A stretch of DNA of 64,000 bases from Prostheceraeus crozeri (lineage: Eukaryota; Platyhelminthes; Polycladida; Euryleptidae). Numbering within the stretch: position 1 is the stretch's first letter; each line of letters begins with the position of its first letter. Where the stretch lies: assembly GCA_907163375.1 (NCBI GenBank), contig CAJQUW010010295.1, positions 1 to 64,000 of the forward strand, written 5' to 3'. Made by a program: the position numbers and the translations under genes. Below the pieces are notes generated by a model that searched no databases, had not been told where the DNA came from, and saw only the letters and a program-made list of their open reading frames with translations. Of the stretch, positions 34,227-46,035 are shown piece after piece.

Positions 34227-35497
34227 ATGGATATCGGTGAGAACGCACGTGTAAGAATTATAACTTTATGGCAGGATGCGCGACAAAGCCAGAGACAGGT
34301 TTCAAAGATAACAGGGATTTCACAATCATCGGTAAATAGAATTGTGAAACGGCATAGAGAGACTGGCGAAATCTTGCCACAAAGAGTCGGCAAATGTGGA
34401 CGTAAAAGACTTTCGACATCATATGAAGACCGACGGATTCTTAGGGCAAGCATGATTGATCCACGTCTTACAGCGTTGGATATCAAGAAAGAAATCGTTT
34501 CACCCTTATCCGTCCGTACGATCCAACGCCGACTGATCGATGGTGGCAGAAAATCGGTGAAGACCATACAGAAGCCGCTCTTGACAGCTCGTATGAAACA
34601 GTCGCGACTGCAGTGGGCTCGGAATCATAAGGATTGGACTTCAGCTCAATGGGAAAAAAGTGAGTAGGCCCTTCCACTGCTTTCCTGTACTTTTTCTATG
34701 GTGATTATGATTAGGATATTAGATTGCATATCTTCATAAAGCTTTTTATCATTCAATTCAATTACTCATTTAATTATCAGTGAAATATGTCTAATCTTTA
34801 ACTAATTTAACAGAAATCAGTTTTTGAGGGTTTTTTCTTCTTAAAAATGAGTAGGCCTACGTCGTTAAAGAAAGAAATAAGTGGATAAACATTTTTCTAT
34901 CTTTTTTCATCGGGTTATCTTCAGTAATGAGGCAAGTATTGAAGTCCAGATGGCACAACGCGTCGGATACGTAAGGGACCTGAGCCTTACTTAAGCCGCC
35001 ACATGGCCATGCGCGTGAAGAAGCCACAGAAAGTGATGATCTGGGCGTGTATGAGTAGTCAAGGTATGGGACGGATACATGTTGTTGATGGATCGATGAA
35101 TACTAATCAGTATCTTTGTGTACTAAGGACTCGTTTGGTCCCTCAGGCAAGTGATTGGTTCGGGGATGACTTCATTTACCAACAAGATAACGCCCCCTGC
35201 CACACAGCCAAAGTGATCAAAAAATACTTCGAGGAGAATCAAATTCGAGTGTTACCATGGCCGAGCAATTCTCCAGACATGAGCCCGATAGAAACAATAT
35301 GGGCCATCATCAAACGACAACTGGAGCGACACACTCTTACCAGTCGAAGTGACTTGATCAATCGGCTTCTCGACGTAACACAGCGTGACACTGAGGTGAA
35401 GCAAAAACTTGATGAGAGTTGTAGAAAGTTGATGTTGAGCATGCCTGAACGTGTGAGCGCGTTATTGCAAGCCAAAGGTGGCCACACCCAGTTTTAA
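34227..35497 (+). pseudogene. Tc1-like transposase, broken
   Basis: N-terminal frame 34227-34667: helix-turn-helix (LWQDARQSQRQVSKITGIS, then QSSVNRIVKRHRE), GRKRLSTSYEDRR, and WARNHKDWTSAQWEK. The C-terminal frame from 35003 has IWACMSSQGMGRIHVVDG, YQQDNAPCHTA (second catalytic Asp) and LPWPSNSPDMSPIETIWAII (catalytic Glu). Between them, 34656-34913 is non-coding. It starts with GTGAGT but the far edge does not give an in-frame acceptor, so it is an insertion rather than a clear intron. The first catalytic motif reads FSNEAS, so the Asp is Asn. A frameshift follows near 34970. Inactive. Confidence 0.85.
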
Positions 35498-35649
35498 CAC
35501 GCTGGTGTACTAAAATATACATTGTTTATGGACTTGTAAGACTTTTGTGTTCACAAATTCAAAAGAATCAAAGGAAAATAAACATAAAGGCACATGGTGA
35601 AAAATTATGGTGAAAATTGTGGGTGACCCAATTAATATGCTCGCTACTG

Positions 35650-36992
35650 TACATGAACTGACTTCAAAATTTGAAAATCATAGAGTTGAAACTAGGCTAA
35701 AAGGACTAAAGTAAATCTTACATGGCTAACTGATATGTAAAAAACAAGACATCTAGTAAATTGTGCTACATAGACTTAGGAAAAGAAAAAGCAAACTAAT
35801 TATCAAGCAACCGAGGTTTCACACAATCCTTCTGTCCATTCAGATTAGGATGGAGTTTCTGAATAAATAGCATCTCAAAAATTCTCAGATCGTCTTTCTT
35901 ACATTTTTTTAAGATCTTTAAAAAATGTCGCGACACCTGTTCCAAAGAGTTGAAGAGCATCGGCACTCTGTAATAAGTGAGCATCGCCTACAATCTAGCT
36001 GTGACCAAGCAATTTCTATGGAGAGTTTTAATAAGAGAGAAGAGTAAACTGCTTCTCTTTACCAAATCAACAGCAATATTTTTCACACATGTTTCAAATG
36101 CAAAATAAAACATTGAAAGTAGTACAGACGCAGCTCTGTCTTTTTCGTTTAGCCCGTTGAGACAATTGCAAATTAAGTATTAATGAATGCACTTCAAGAA
36201 ACTCTTCTTTTTCAAAAGACTGGGCCTTTTCGAATGACCACAGGTCCATCGAATGCACTGTATATTTAACGTGGCAAGTGGGGAATGCTGAACCGATTGG
36301 TTAGACTCATGCAGTTGGACCTACAGAACGAACGCAGAATGTCCTTGTCAGTTTCGCTCGTGTAGATGAAGATTAGACTAAGAAACTGAAGTGAATGACG
36401 GATCTGTATCCTCAGGCTCAAACAGAGCAAAGCGTTGCACAAAGGTAATTTCCACCAATCATAATTTTATATGTCAACCGATTTGTAATACTAATTTTTC
36501 TGTTCGTCTGCATCTCAATAAACTTGGAATACAGATGGATGTTAGCTGAATTGATATTAGCTAATCGCTTTTTCCCTTAAAATCATTACTCCAATAACAT
36601 TTGATAAATTTCTCAAAAACAATAAATCCAAGAAAACATAAAATATACCGATTATGGGATCCATCGATAAATGTGTGTAATGGCTCCTAACCATGGAAGA
36701 ACACATGCCAAGATTTCTTCATTGCTATCAAGAAAACACACATTTTAATGTTGTCCATCACACTTGTTCAAGCCCTTTCTTGTTAGTTTGTTACTTGTCT
36801 TTTTGCTTCATGTCTGCCGCTACAGATCAACATTGATCAGGGTGAATTTGCGTTAGATTTCGTTTTCATTATGCTGTTGATATGGCAATTGGTATTTGAA
36901 ACGAGAGCGTTTTACCTCATTTCGGTATTTCTGCTGTTGGAATGTCTTTACTTAAAATGAAACGGATGATTAGCTTCTTGATCGGTTAAACC
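35650..36992. other. FUT8 intron 2 segment
   Basis: No coding similarity or clear repeat structure recognised. Confidence 0.4.
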
Positions 36993-37494
36993 CACAGAAT
37001 TAGATTGTTTAATCGTATCACTTTGCTAGAGGTGCAAACTAATTCAAACAGATGGCACATGCAGGAACTTAATAACTGGGCAAAAAGAAATTTTTAATAC
37101 CTTACAGAGATAGGAAAAAAGTCGTGCGTCGCTTGCGGATTGCCGTGAATTCCTTCAAAATACTCTGATCGCCACGACTCCTGATCATTGCGCAAAAGTT
37201 TTCTCGATAATGTTGGGCCCTCCGATCATTTTTAAAAAGTTAGCAGGCGCACGAGAAAACGTTCACAAACTTCTCTGTAGAACTTGACATCGACTGTGTC
37301 TCTTTGCTGTGTGATCTGGTTGATAACAGTCACTGAAACTTTGCACAATTTGGCGTGTTTAATGTTGAACTGGCTGCTCATTGTTCGATTGCTATGGTAT
37401 TTAGTCAGCAGATTGTGCCATTTCATTTACGTTACATGTTCCAATGTTTCCTTTCTAGTCAAACGGAAGAAGAGACGACCTGTCTAATTCTGTG
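36993..37494 (+). mobile_element. Non-autonomous hAT-like element, copy C
   Basis: Ends CACAGAATTAGATTG and GTCTAATTCTGTG, with a perfect 8-bp target duplication GTTAAACC on both sides (36985-36992 and 37495-37502). Similar throughout to copy B in the same orientation, with a small deletion near 37180. The intact duplication marks it as one of the younger copies. Confidence 0.9.
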
Positions 37495-37895
37495 GTTAAA
37501 CCTATAGAAAATTAGATTAACTCTTCTAGCCATAGAGATCAGATATCTATGCTATTGTCCTCTCTTGTCTAGAGAGACAATTGATTGACATAAATTGATA
37601 GTCGTTTCCAATGAATTATCTTTCATGTTATCAAGACACCAGTCTCATTCTGCAAAACATCCACCTATTTACCACTTTACAAAGAATTTTCTGCTCTATT
37701 CGGTAGACATTTCGTGATTTATCGTCCACAATTTTCACTACAGTTACTCTAGTGTCAGGTACAATTCATTGATGCAATGATGAAACCTCAATTAGAGATG
37801 CCGCTGCACATTGTTGTTGCATACGTCCAATGTAAGTAAATATTAAGTACTAAAAGTTTTCTTTCTGATGAGTCCACAGGCAGAATTGCAAACTA

Positions 37896-39548
37896 CAGAT
37901 TGTTTCATAAAAAATGGATCACCCTTAAACATCGCCTTAACTTCAACTTTGTCTAACTCCGCCAAACTTGAACGAATTTCTCTGAAATTTGTCAAATATG
38001 TCAGTTGTGTTTACTAATATCATTGTTGGAAATTTCAAGCATGAATATTGAGTTGTTTTCCTGTTATAGATAAAAAAGTAGTAGATAATTTGATCTTCAT
38101 TTAGCAATGTTACACAAAATCATACCTCACTCTTATAAAATTACATTTGTTTCCTTTGTTATGTAATATGTTGTTCTACAAGCCAAAAGCTATCAAACAA
38201 AACAAAAATAAAGAAAAACGGTCAATCAGAGCCAGTATAGCACCATTATTCATTAACAATAATGTAACTGCTACATGTGATTAACTGGACTTCATGTTCC
38301 ATAGCTTCCTGACTTCGTTGCGGTGGTGTTGGCAGCACTCCTGATTGCTTTCAGCTAGAAATCTATCTCTTACCGGTTGAAAACAATACAAAGCACAAAT
38401 GAACAATAACGAGATCGTATTCACAAAAGGCAAAGTGTCAGCCTTGCTAGAACGGGTTTTCTTTGCGAGCTACAAGCAAGCGACTAAATGTCCCTTACAC
38501 AAATGTGCATCGATGGCATAATGATGATTTTCGACTCTGTCGTAAAGAGGGCTCTGGCCGTCCACGCAAAACATCCAAACGTAGAGACCGCCTAATTTTG
38601 AGATTTGTTAAAGTTGATCCAAGTCTCTCGTTAACTGAGATGGCTGCACTAGTCTCGTCTATTTCTAAGTCCACTATTCGTAGAAGACTTATTGAGTCGA
38701 ATTTCAAGAGCTGTAAGAGGCCCTCTCAGATCGAATTATCAGATGAGCATACAAAAAGACGTCTCAGATGGGCAATGAGTCATTGTCACTGGCGAAATCA
38801 ATGGGATCGGGTTGTCTGGTCTGATGAGGCATCAGTCCGTCTGAAGGATAGTGATGGTCGATTGAGATTATGGATAAAATCTGATCAGGAAATTCCGAGA
38901 CATTTACATCGTCCCCGGGTACAAGGTGTTGCGACTCTACTGATTTGGGCTGGCATTTGGACCAATGACCGCTCTGAACTTCACAAACATCAAGGAACCA
39001 TGAATTCTGAACGCTATGTGAATGTTTTACGAATGAACATTGGCCAAATGACAGATCAACTTGGTGATCCATCGACTTGGTTATTTATGGATGATAATGC
39101 TACGTGTCACAGGAGTAGTAGAGTCAACTTATGCAAGTCTCAATTAGGGCTTAGGACATTATCTTGGCCAGCTCGTTCTCCTGATCTGAATCCCATAGAA
39201 AATGTATGGAGTATTCTAAAACGTAACGTTCGTCGTTCACTGCTACCTGCAGATGGCGTATCACAACTTACGTCACTGTTAAAAAGAGAGTGGAGAAAGT
39301 TAGATCAGTCAAAAATCAACGATATCATCGAATCAATGCCTAGACGAATTGGTAATGTCATTGACAATAAGGGTAGGGCCACAAAATATTAGCTTCTTAA
39401 GAACCGTTACTGTATCATAGCTTATCAGATTATATAAAGACATTTAAATATATTAGAGACATGAAATAACATGAAAAATGCTTTCTGTATCATACTTATG
39501 TTTTATTTAGTCAATTTTAGGATGATCCACTTTTTATGAAACGGACTG
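37896..39548 (+). mobile_element. Tc1-like transposon, near-complete
   Basis: 1,653 bp. Left end CAGATTGTTTCATAAAAAAT then GGATCACCC; right end (minus strand) CAGTCCGTTTCATAAAAAGT then GGATCATCC. TA flanks each end. It is a different family from the element at 33.5 kb, because the ends do not match. It sits in FUT8 intron 2 against the gene. Confidence 0.93.
38399..39392 (+). pseudogene. Tc1-like transposase, one frameshift
   Basis: The frame from 38463 runs 309 codons to a stop at 39392 without interruption. It has GSGRPRKTSKRRDRL (GRPR hinge between the two DNA-binding subdomains), VVWSDEASVRL (first Asp), WLFMDDNATCHRSS (second Asp) and WPARSPDLNPIENVW (Glu), with 34-residue-type spacing. 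The likely natural start, MNNNEIVFTKGKVSALLER at 38399, is one frame off. A base lost in the GGG TTTT run near 38455 separates it from SLRATSKRLNV. All three catalytic residues are kept, so this is the least damaged transposase in the window. Confidence 0.9.
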
Positions 39549-40171
39549 TATAAACACTTAAATGACACATTCACAAATAACTCTTCTTTCAATTTATTTT
39601 GTTTCCGTTATGAATATATGTTGTAGATATTTCATGTCCGCTCTAGATACCATAGATATCTGACAATACGACCTCTATGGTAGTAGCCCTTGCCCAGACG
39701 CACAATTCCAAGCGTCCATACATGTACTGGTATACCTCATCAGACAATTGCAACGGGAAACATTTGGTCGTAACATACGAAATCATGCTTATAACAATCA
39801 TTTTTGTAGCAATTGCAGACAGTAGTCCACTTCGTGGGATTGAGAAATCCATCAGCCGATGTAATAATGAAGCACTTCCATTTGAGGCGTGGAATAGGGG
39901 AATCGAACGCATATTCTTACAACTCTCAATTATAATGAATTTCATAGTCTGTTTCGATTGAATATGATTTTTATTGATGATTTCTCTTCGCTGCATTTGT
40001 TCTATTACTATGAGAAGCTCTTATAATCTCATTTTGTCTGCTCCCCGAGCCTACATCCCATTGTTTCAAACTTTCAAATTCCACGGTAGAGAATTCGACT
40101 CGTGAAACGCCTTAAAAATATTGCTTTATAGCATGCTTTTTTAACCCCCAATCAAATTATTTAATACACAC
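39549..40171. other. FUT8 intron 2, distal part
   Basis: Nothing recognised. A 94-codon plus-strand frame and a 117-codon minus-strand frame overlap here without similarity to known families. Confidence 0.4.
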
Positions 40172-40296
40172 TTTGTTGCAGCCTCTTTGTAACCGTTTTG
40201 ATGGCATTGAATTGGGCTGTTGCAATCTTCAGTTTTTTCTCAAGTTTTTCCAACTCTTTTCGGCGGGAATTCAAGCCTTGATTACCAATGGTAACT
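40172..40296 (-). CDS. FUT8: FUT8 exon 2: coiled-coil stem
   Basis: Acceptor CCTCTTTCAG, donor A/GTGTGT; 125 nt linking exon 1 (phase 2) to exon 3 (phase 1). It reads VTIGNQGLNSRRKELEKLEK, then KLKIATAQFNAIKTVTKRL. The Lys/Glu heptads correspond to the human coiled coil [20 protein letters not shown]. In the enzyme this stalk lies between the membrane anchor and the catalytic domain. Confidence 0.8.
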
Positions 40297-40869
40297 CTGA
40301 AAGAGGAAAATGATGTGAAATGCAGAAAAATGTGAACCTGTTGAAGAATGAGATACGTCAAAAGTCTAAGGGTTCTCTTTGAGCACTTTTTCGATGTATT
40401 GCTCGTCGAAATCGGTGCACTTTCAGAGAAATTATGGTGCGTCATAATTTTTGTAGTACTTGATTTTCTGTTTCTTTGATTGCTAAAAATATGTTTACAT
40501 GTTGCGGCTTATAGCTGATGGTTTACGGCTTGTCACATATGCTTCCGGCCTTAGCCGCATTGACATTGCCACGCGCAGTTCACTCGTAGTTACGGAACAC
40601 CCCAAACATCCGTGGTTAAGGGCAGTTTATACCTTTCTGTATACTTACAAAACAGTAGTAAGTACCATGCAACATAAGTGTGATCTTTATTGACAAAAGG
40701 CCTTAAATCAACATATTTCAGACATAGTTGATGCTTTCCTGATCCAATTTATTCCAATATGTATGCACAATACATGTATATGCTATAAAATTCCTCTGAT
40801 TATTTTGGGCATGTTTTTTTGCTATGAGTATATTCATCAAAAATGGTCGAATTCGAATTTCAAACTTTC
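40297..40869. other. FUT8 intron 1 segment with repeat fragments
   Basis: Contains an R4-like fragment near 40555-40625 (ACACCCCAAACATCCGTGG) and an R5 fragment at 40645-40740, inverted relative to 33160-33300. Confidence 0.5.
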
Positions 40870-41120
40870 AAAATGATGGGACAGCTACCGAGGGAGGTGT
40901 GCGACATATTTCATTCAAAGATTCTATAATGGCCCGCTTGCTATTCAGACCTCAATCCCATTGAAAATGTCTGGGATTTAATGAAACGCAGTATATGACT
41001 CGTATGAGATGGTCAATTCTGTCCGGAAATGGTCCCTCCCGACTTGAAGTTTTGCTGAAGCAAGAGTGGAAGAGTCAATAGGATCAAGCAGCAATCAACC
41101 TTAACCCCTTGATCGAAAGC
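40870..41120 (+). pseudogene. Tc1-like transposase relic, C-terminal part
   Basis: Plus-strand codons near 40940 read CYSDLNPIENVWDLMKRS, the third catalytic block of a Tc1-like transposase, followed in shifted frames by a LLKQEWKS...I-type tail. The upstream catalytic motifs are gone. Old fragment. Confidence 0.65.
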
Positions 41121-41139
41121 GTACCTTGCTGGATTTAAT

Positions 41140-41765
41140 AAGTGATTGATCTTTCTCAGACAAAGTAACGCCAATGTATTCATCATATTTATTTCTCCTG
41201 AGCGCTTTCGTGGGCTCTCTCATCTCTAGGAGTACGACCGTTGTGACATAAACACAGACATGTAAGTTACAGAAAATCAGTTCACGTAATGTCAATTCAC
41301 CTCGTACACAATCACTGTCAGAGCATCATCGACCAGAACACATGAAAACAATGACAAGCAATGTTAACTATACACAGACAATACAATAAAAGTCATGAAA
41401 TAAATAAACAAAAAAAATTGAACAATTACTGAATTAATAATAATAATTAATACCAAGAAAAAAAGGGGAAAAAGGGCAAAAGGTGAAGTAAATAACAAAC
41501 TAGTTAGCACCATGGTAAAGAAAGGGAATGTTTCAGTTCCTTTTGCACACAAAAGGCTTGACGCATGTTCGACATGCAAAGAGACTCTAAAATAGGTAAA
41601 AGAAAAGAATCCTTTGAGAAACTCAAAACACAGAAGTAAGAAGAAAAGACGTTACCAATAAAACGATTACAAGAGAGGCCGCGACAGCGCTCAGGAGGAA
41701 TATATATCATGAATACATTGGCGTTACTTTGTCTGCAAAAGTTGATCGGGCATAGATATTGCTTC
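41140..41765. repeat. Fold-back element with arms of about 75 bp
   Basis: The left arm CAAAGTAACGCCAATGTATT, then CTCCTGAGCGCTTTCG (41160-41216), is the inverse of CGACAGCGCTCAGGAGGAAT, then AATACATTGGCGTTACTTTG (41681-41732). The A-rich middle has no coding similarity. Confidence 0.75.
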
Positions 41766-43119
41766 AAATTGATCTTTCTGGTAAGATTGCGAAATATTCA
41801 AATTTCAAATTCAAAAACTTTGCATCTGTGAATATGTTTATAATGAAAGGAAGAATCCTTTATGAGATCACATCTTATTTCATCAAGAATTGATACCGCA
41901 ATATACATTATTAGGAATGAAATCAGCCAAAATATTCCTTCAAATTTTAAAATAGATTTCACGTCAAAAGTATAGTGCCAAATTTATTTTCATTCAGTCA
42001 AAAGTTGCATAATACGTAGAAAGTAAGCTATTAGAAATCTGGTAGATATACCTTGCTTGGTTTATTCAAAAGATATTCAAATAAAAATCGAAAAAGGGGG
42101 CGAAAAACACTCCCAGTGAGGCGTGGGTTAAATTCGGTAACAATCTATACTCTCATATAGCCTAGGATTTACTGATACTTTTGCTAACTTTGGTTTCATT
42201 AAATTGATGCACAATTACAAGATTGATAGAAGAAACGCAAATGACTGATGAAATATGGTTCATCAAGACCAAAGAACAAAAATTGGGAAATGCATTTTAT
42301 TTTAGTTTAATTTTTCTGAATATTGTTGGAATGCTCCAGCATTAACTGTGAAAATAACTGGACTATTCTGACAAATAAGTATTTCAGTTAATTTCACTGT
42401 TCTCAACAGTTTTCAATTATTTTCGCACTTTCAAAGTAAAACCGAAATTAAAGAAATTTATTCTTTTATGTCCTGGGTGGCTTATCAGCATTTCAAAGTG
42501 AAAGTCAAGCAGGAGATTGTCAAATTGTTGTGTGCTAGGCAGTTTGTCTTCTTGCTTTATTATGCATTTTATTGTTTTGTGAGAGCAATCTCCATTCCAT
42601 TGTTAGAGCAATAACTTTTCCGCGGCATGCATTTCAAGTTCCAATGTCATACAAAAGTCCAGCTTGTCAGCTATCTACGGTACATGACTGACAACAGACA
42701 TGTCATGTCATCAGACAATGGATGACCAAACAATTGGTAGCTGACCGTGAGCGAATCATCACAGACGTATTTAACGCGGCATGAACAACGCCCGCTCACG
42801 CATTCTGGTCTCTCCGAGCGAAGTTGTCGGCGAGAGCCGTTGACGGTGTTTCAGCCTATCTTCTATGTGCGAACTATCATCGAACTGCTGCGGACGTGAT
42901 CACCACGGCTTGTGGTCCTGGAAGAATCTGGAGACTCTTGGTGCTGTGACTGTCTTATAACTGTGAACGTACCATCTGTCCTTGTAAGGACTGTTTGCAC
43001 CATTTATTTATTTTCACAATATAATTTATCCACATTTTTCATTTACATTTTTCAATCATATGTTTTGGGAATATTAAAAAAATAATAACCCGTAACAAAA
43101 TCAAAAAAGATTTGGGCGC
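41766..43119. other. FUT8 intron 1 segment
   Basis: AT-rich, with a GC-richer patch near 42750-42960. No gene or element recognised. Confidence 0.4.
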
Positions 43120-44878
43120 AACAAAACTGCAAGAGGTCTACTAAACATGCATTGGATGTGGTAAATAACATCCGCAATAAAGGTCAATCGAGTTCTTTGG
43201 GTGGTTTGTCTGCATCTTTAGGTGGAATTCATTCCCTGTGATCTGCTCTTTCTAATGAGTTTTACCGTAATCAATCACAATGATGATGTCCATTTACAAC
43301 CGTTATCAAATGAAGTTTTTGACTTTACTGTGTCTGATGAAGATGTTTATAATGTGTTATCAAGACTAAACCCCAATAAATCTGCAGGTCCTGATCTTGT
43401 TGCTCCCCGCTTACTCAAAGAAGGAACTATGGCTCTGCAAGCCAATAGCAAAAATCGTCAACCGGTCAATATCCGATCAAAGCTTTCCATCATTATTGAA
43501 ATGCGGTCGAGTGTGTCTTGTTCCGAAGAAATGCAAGCCGACTATCAAAGATTTCAGACCTATTTCTATCCTGTCAGCAATATCAAGAGTATTTGAAGAG
43601 CTAATTGTACATCGGTTAAAGGGACTTTTTGTCGAGTCTTACGGGACCCACCAGCATGCTTTTCGGCCATTAGGATCTACTACAAGTGCATTAATTGACA
43701 TCGTAGATTTTGCGTCCTCGTCTCTCGATATGCCATCAACCAATGCTGTTCATCTATCTTGTCTAGATATGACGAAGGCTTTCGATAGACTGCAACACCA
43801 GACTAATAAATCATTTGAACCAGCTGAATTTTGATCATGGTTTCCTACGCTGGCTTCTGACTTTTCTTAGTGACAGATATCAATATGTTTCAGTAAATGG
43901 TGTCACAGGTGCTGCATTTCCTGTTCAATCAGGTGTTCCCCAGGCATCAGTGATGGGACCATATCTTTTTGCCATCTTTATGTCTATTTTGTGCAATACA
44001 TGCACCGAGTCAAAGATAGTATTATACGCTGATGATGTCACAATTATTGAAACTGTTAACAAACATTCATTCTCCCATATGGGAAGAATTGTATCAACTA
44101 TTTCTGAAATGGGTCTTTCACTGAACACTTCCAAATGTTCAATACTTTGATTCCAGCGTTCAAGTAATCACGTATGTTCAGCTCATAATTCTGTATTTTC
44201 TTGTGTCTCAAGTTGAGTATGTATTTTAGGATTCATCATAACTGATACTCTGTCATGGGAAGATCAAATAGTAAATGTTATCAAAAAAGCGTCACAGCGT
44301 CTCAATGTTATCCGAGTTTTAAAGAAAATTTTGCATGTTGATGATCTCATAAACGTGTACCATTCATTGATTTCGTCACTGTTTTTGTATGCCTCACCAG
44401 TCTATGGTCGTTCAAATGCTGTGCATACTAAAAAGTTACAGAATTTTCAAAATCGAGCTCATCGTATCATATGTGGTCGAGGCTGTGATTGTAGTAAATT
44501 TACATCGATCGAATCCCGTTTTGAAAAGGCTGCTGTTGACTTTCTGACGAAATGTGATTGTAATAAAGAACATCCTTTGAATAGCTATCTTCCGGAAAGA
44601 ATGACTTTTACCTCTCACTTCCGTCTTCCAGTCTGCCGCACTGAGAGAAGATTAAAGACATTTTTCCCGTATGCCTGTCAATTGGTCAACAGTAAAATGT
44701 CCTAGCCATGTATTTTCTACGTCGGTATGTGTATATCCGTTATGAATTCACTCCCTTGATATAATTTGATGTTTTTGTTTTTCTTCGATCTTTTGTACAT
44801 GCATCTTCATTTGACTTGCGTATGAAACTGTATTGATTTTCAATCTATCAAATATACGCATTCTATTCTATTCTAACA
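43120..44878 (+). mobile_element. CR1/Jockey-type LINE, 5'-truncated and broken
   Basis: Reverse-transcriptase blocks in order: LSRLNPNKSAGPDLVAPRLL, then CLVPKKCKPTIKDFRPISIL, HQHAFRPLGSTTSALIDIVD, LDMTKAFDRL, VQSGVPQASVMGPYLFAIFM and IVLYADDVTII (catalytic YADD). The C-terminal part has LISSLFLYASPVYGRSN and TFFPYACQLVN. They fall in several frames with at least three shifts, so the copy is dead. The 3' end is a short microsatellite, TTCTATTCTATTC, common for CR1/Jockey LINEs. No endonuclease is left. It ends about 27 bp from the donor of FUT8 exon 1. Confidence 0.85.
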
Positions 44879-44905
44879 ACTATGGTACAAATCTCAATTA
44901 TTTAC

Positions 44906-45132
44906 CTGAGCTCTTTTGCAATTGACATGACTTCATTTTTTCCTTCCCGGTCATTCTTCAAATTATTGGCCAGCTTCTTCAGTCGAGTATGAATGGTATT
45001 ATAAATTTCATCTCTATTGCTCAACGAATTAGCTGTAGGGCTGATGAAGTAGATAAGCAGCATTACAACAAAGCATCCCATCGCCACCAGTAGCAGACGC
45101 GACCTCATAGTCCTGACACAGTTGGTATTCAT
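44906..45132 (-). CDS. FUT8: FUT8 exon 1: start, membrane anchor and stem
   Basis: The first in-frame Met at 45132 gives MNTNCVRTMRSRLLLVAMGC followed by a 17-20-residue hydrophobic anchor (LLLVAMGCFVVMLLIYFI), then a hydrophilic helix RDEIYNTIHTRLKKLANNLK ending at KEL and donor AG/GTAAAT. This is the type II Golgi topology of FUT8: short cytosolic tail, signal-anchor, luminal stem. A second Met at 45108 is closer to the human start (MRPWTG) and equally possible. The gene then runs leftward through 40296, 32128, 26098, 15868, 11746 and 7440. Identification here depends on linkage and phase with the unmistakable later exons. Confidence 0.8.
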
Positions 45133-45769
45133 GACAACGCTTGGTTAACTTGAATCAGAAGCCTGTAAAAAAGAAAAGAAGCATGAGGATCAGGGAGACA
45201 CAACTTCATACACACGTCATCTTATCCGTTCTCATGCACGATGGGCTTGAATTTGATGAGAAAACTATTTGCATTTTCTCAGCATACTTAGTCAGGGTAG
45301 TTCAAAAATGTAGATCCCAAAATATTCACCAAGCTATTCTCGAGAAAATTTTTGAATTGTGTAAGTAGCATGGAGAATATATTCAATTGAATTTCAAATA
45401 AAAAATTCTCCCTGAAAACTGCTCATATTTCCAGGAATTCTAGCGCTTACAAAGTCGTAAAATGACTAGGCCTACGGTGTAACTGTCTATAAAGCTATTT
45501 TGAAATTATTTGAATTTTATACTTAACATATGAATAAACCAAGATTTTGAAGCTCTTAAATGAAGATTTCTTCTGACAAATGAAATTCATTTTCCTATGC
45601 TGTGGTGCATGCTGAATCTTCAAGTGTCGATATTGCATGCATTTCGATCACGTTGCGTTTCAGGTCGCTAGTCTACACTGTAAACTGTAGGTCACTAACT
45701 TAGGCACGAAGTCGAAATTTCGTGCCAGTTAGCGCCTAGTTAGTGCCTCGAGGCACCATACATATAGTC
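45133..45769. other. Upstream region of FUT8
   Basis: Expected to hold the promoter and any 5' untranslated exon, but I saw no clear core promoter motif. A 75-codon plus-strand frame at 45141-45368 has no family resemblance. Confidence 0.35.
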
Positions 45770-46035
45770 AGCAGATGACGCAAGTCAAACAAAATGACGC
45801 CAAGTTGGACATTTTGACGCAAATAAATTTTGTTCCGCACGCTCGCATCTCACCAAATTTGGTATACAGGTGAGTTTTGCTAAGATGTATTCAATAAATG
45901 CATTCATTGCTTTCCGCCGGTTTCGGTTTCTGAGACTCAAGATTTTCATTCTTACTGACGCAAGTCATACTTTTTGACTCACGACGGCATTCTGACGCGT
46001 TGGACTATTAGACGCAAGTCAGACGTTTTGACGCA
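45770..46035. repeat. Cluster of TGACGCAAGTCA-type words
   Basis: GACGCAAGTCA or close variants (TGACGCAA, TTTTGACGCA, TGACTCACGA) recur about nine times: near 45776, 45798, 45818, 45957, 45978, 45994, 46012, 46028 and 46048. Spacing is irregular, with a 130-bp gap. The word resembles ATF/CRE and C/EBP half-sites, but it could be a degenerate satellite. Confidence 0.5.

Larger units (their letters stand above)
33555..35649 (+). mobile_element. Tc1-like transposon
   Basis: Inverted ends CAGTCGCGAGCATATTAATT / CAGTAGCGAGCATATTAATT (the right one on the minus strand), both followed by GGGTCACCC. TA sits directly outside each end (33553-33554 and 35650-35651), the Tc1/mariner target. Length is 2,095 bp, longer than the usual 1.6 kb because of a repeat-rich block on the left (33825-34120) and a non-coding stretch inside the transposase gene. 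It lies in FUT8 intron 2 in the opposite direction to the gene. Confidence 0.93.

Noticed and set aside
45141-45368. 75-codon plus-strand frame opposite the FUT8 start
   Set aside because: No family resemblance, and it overlaps the expected promoter region. Treated as chance.
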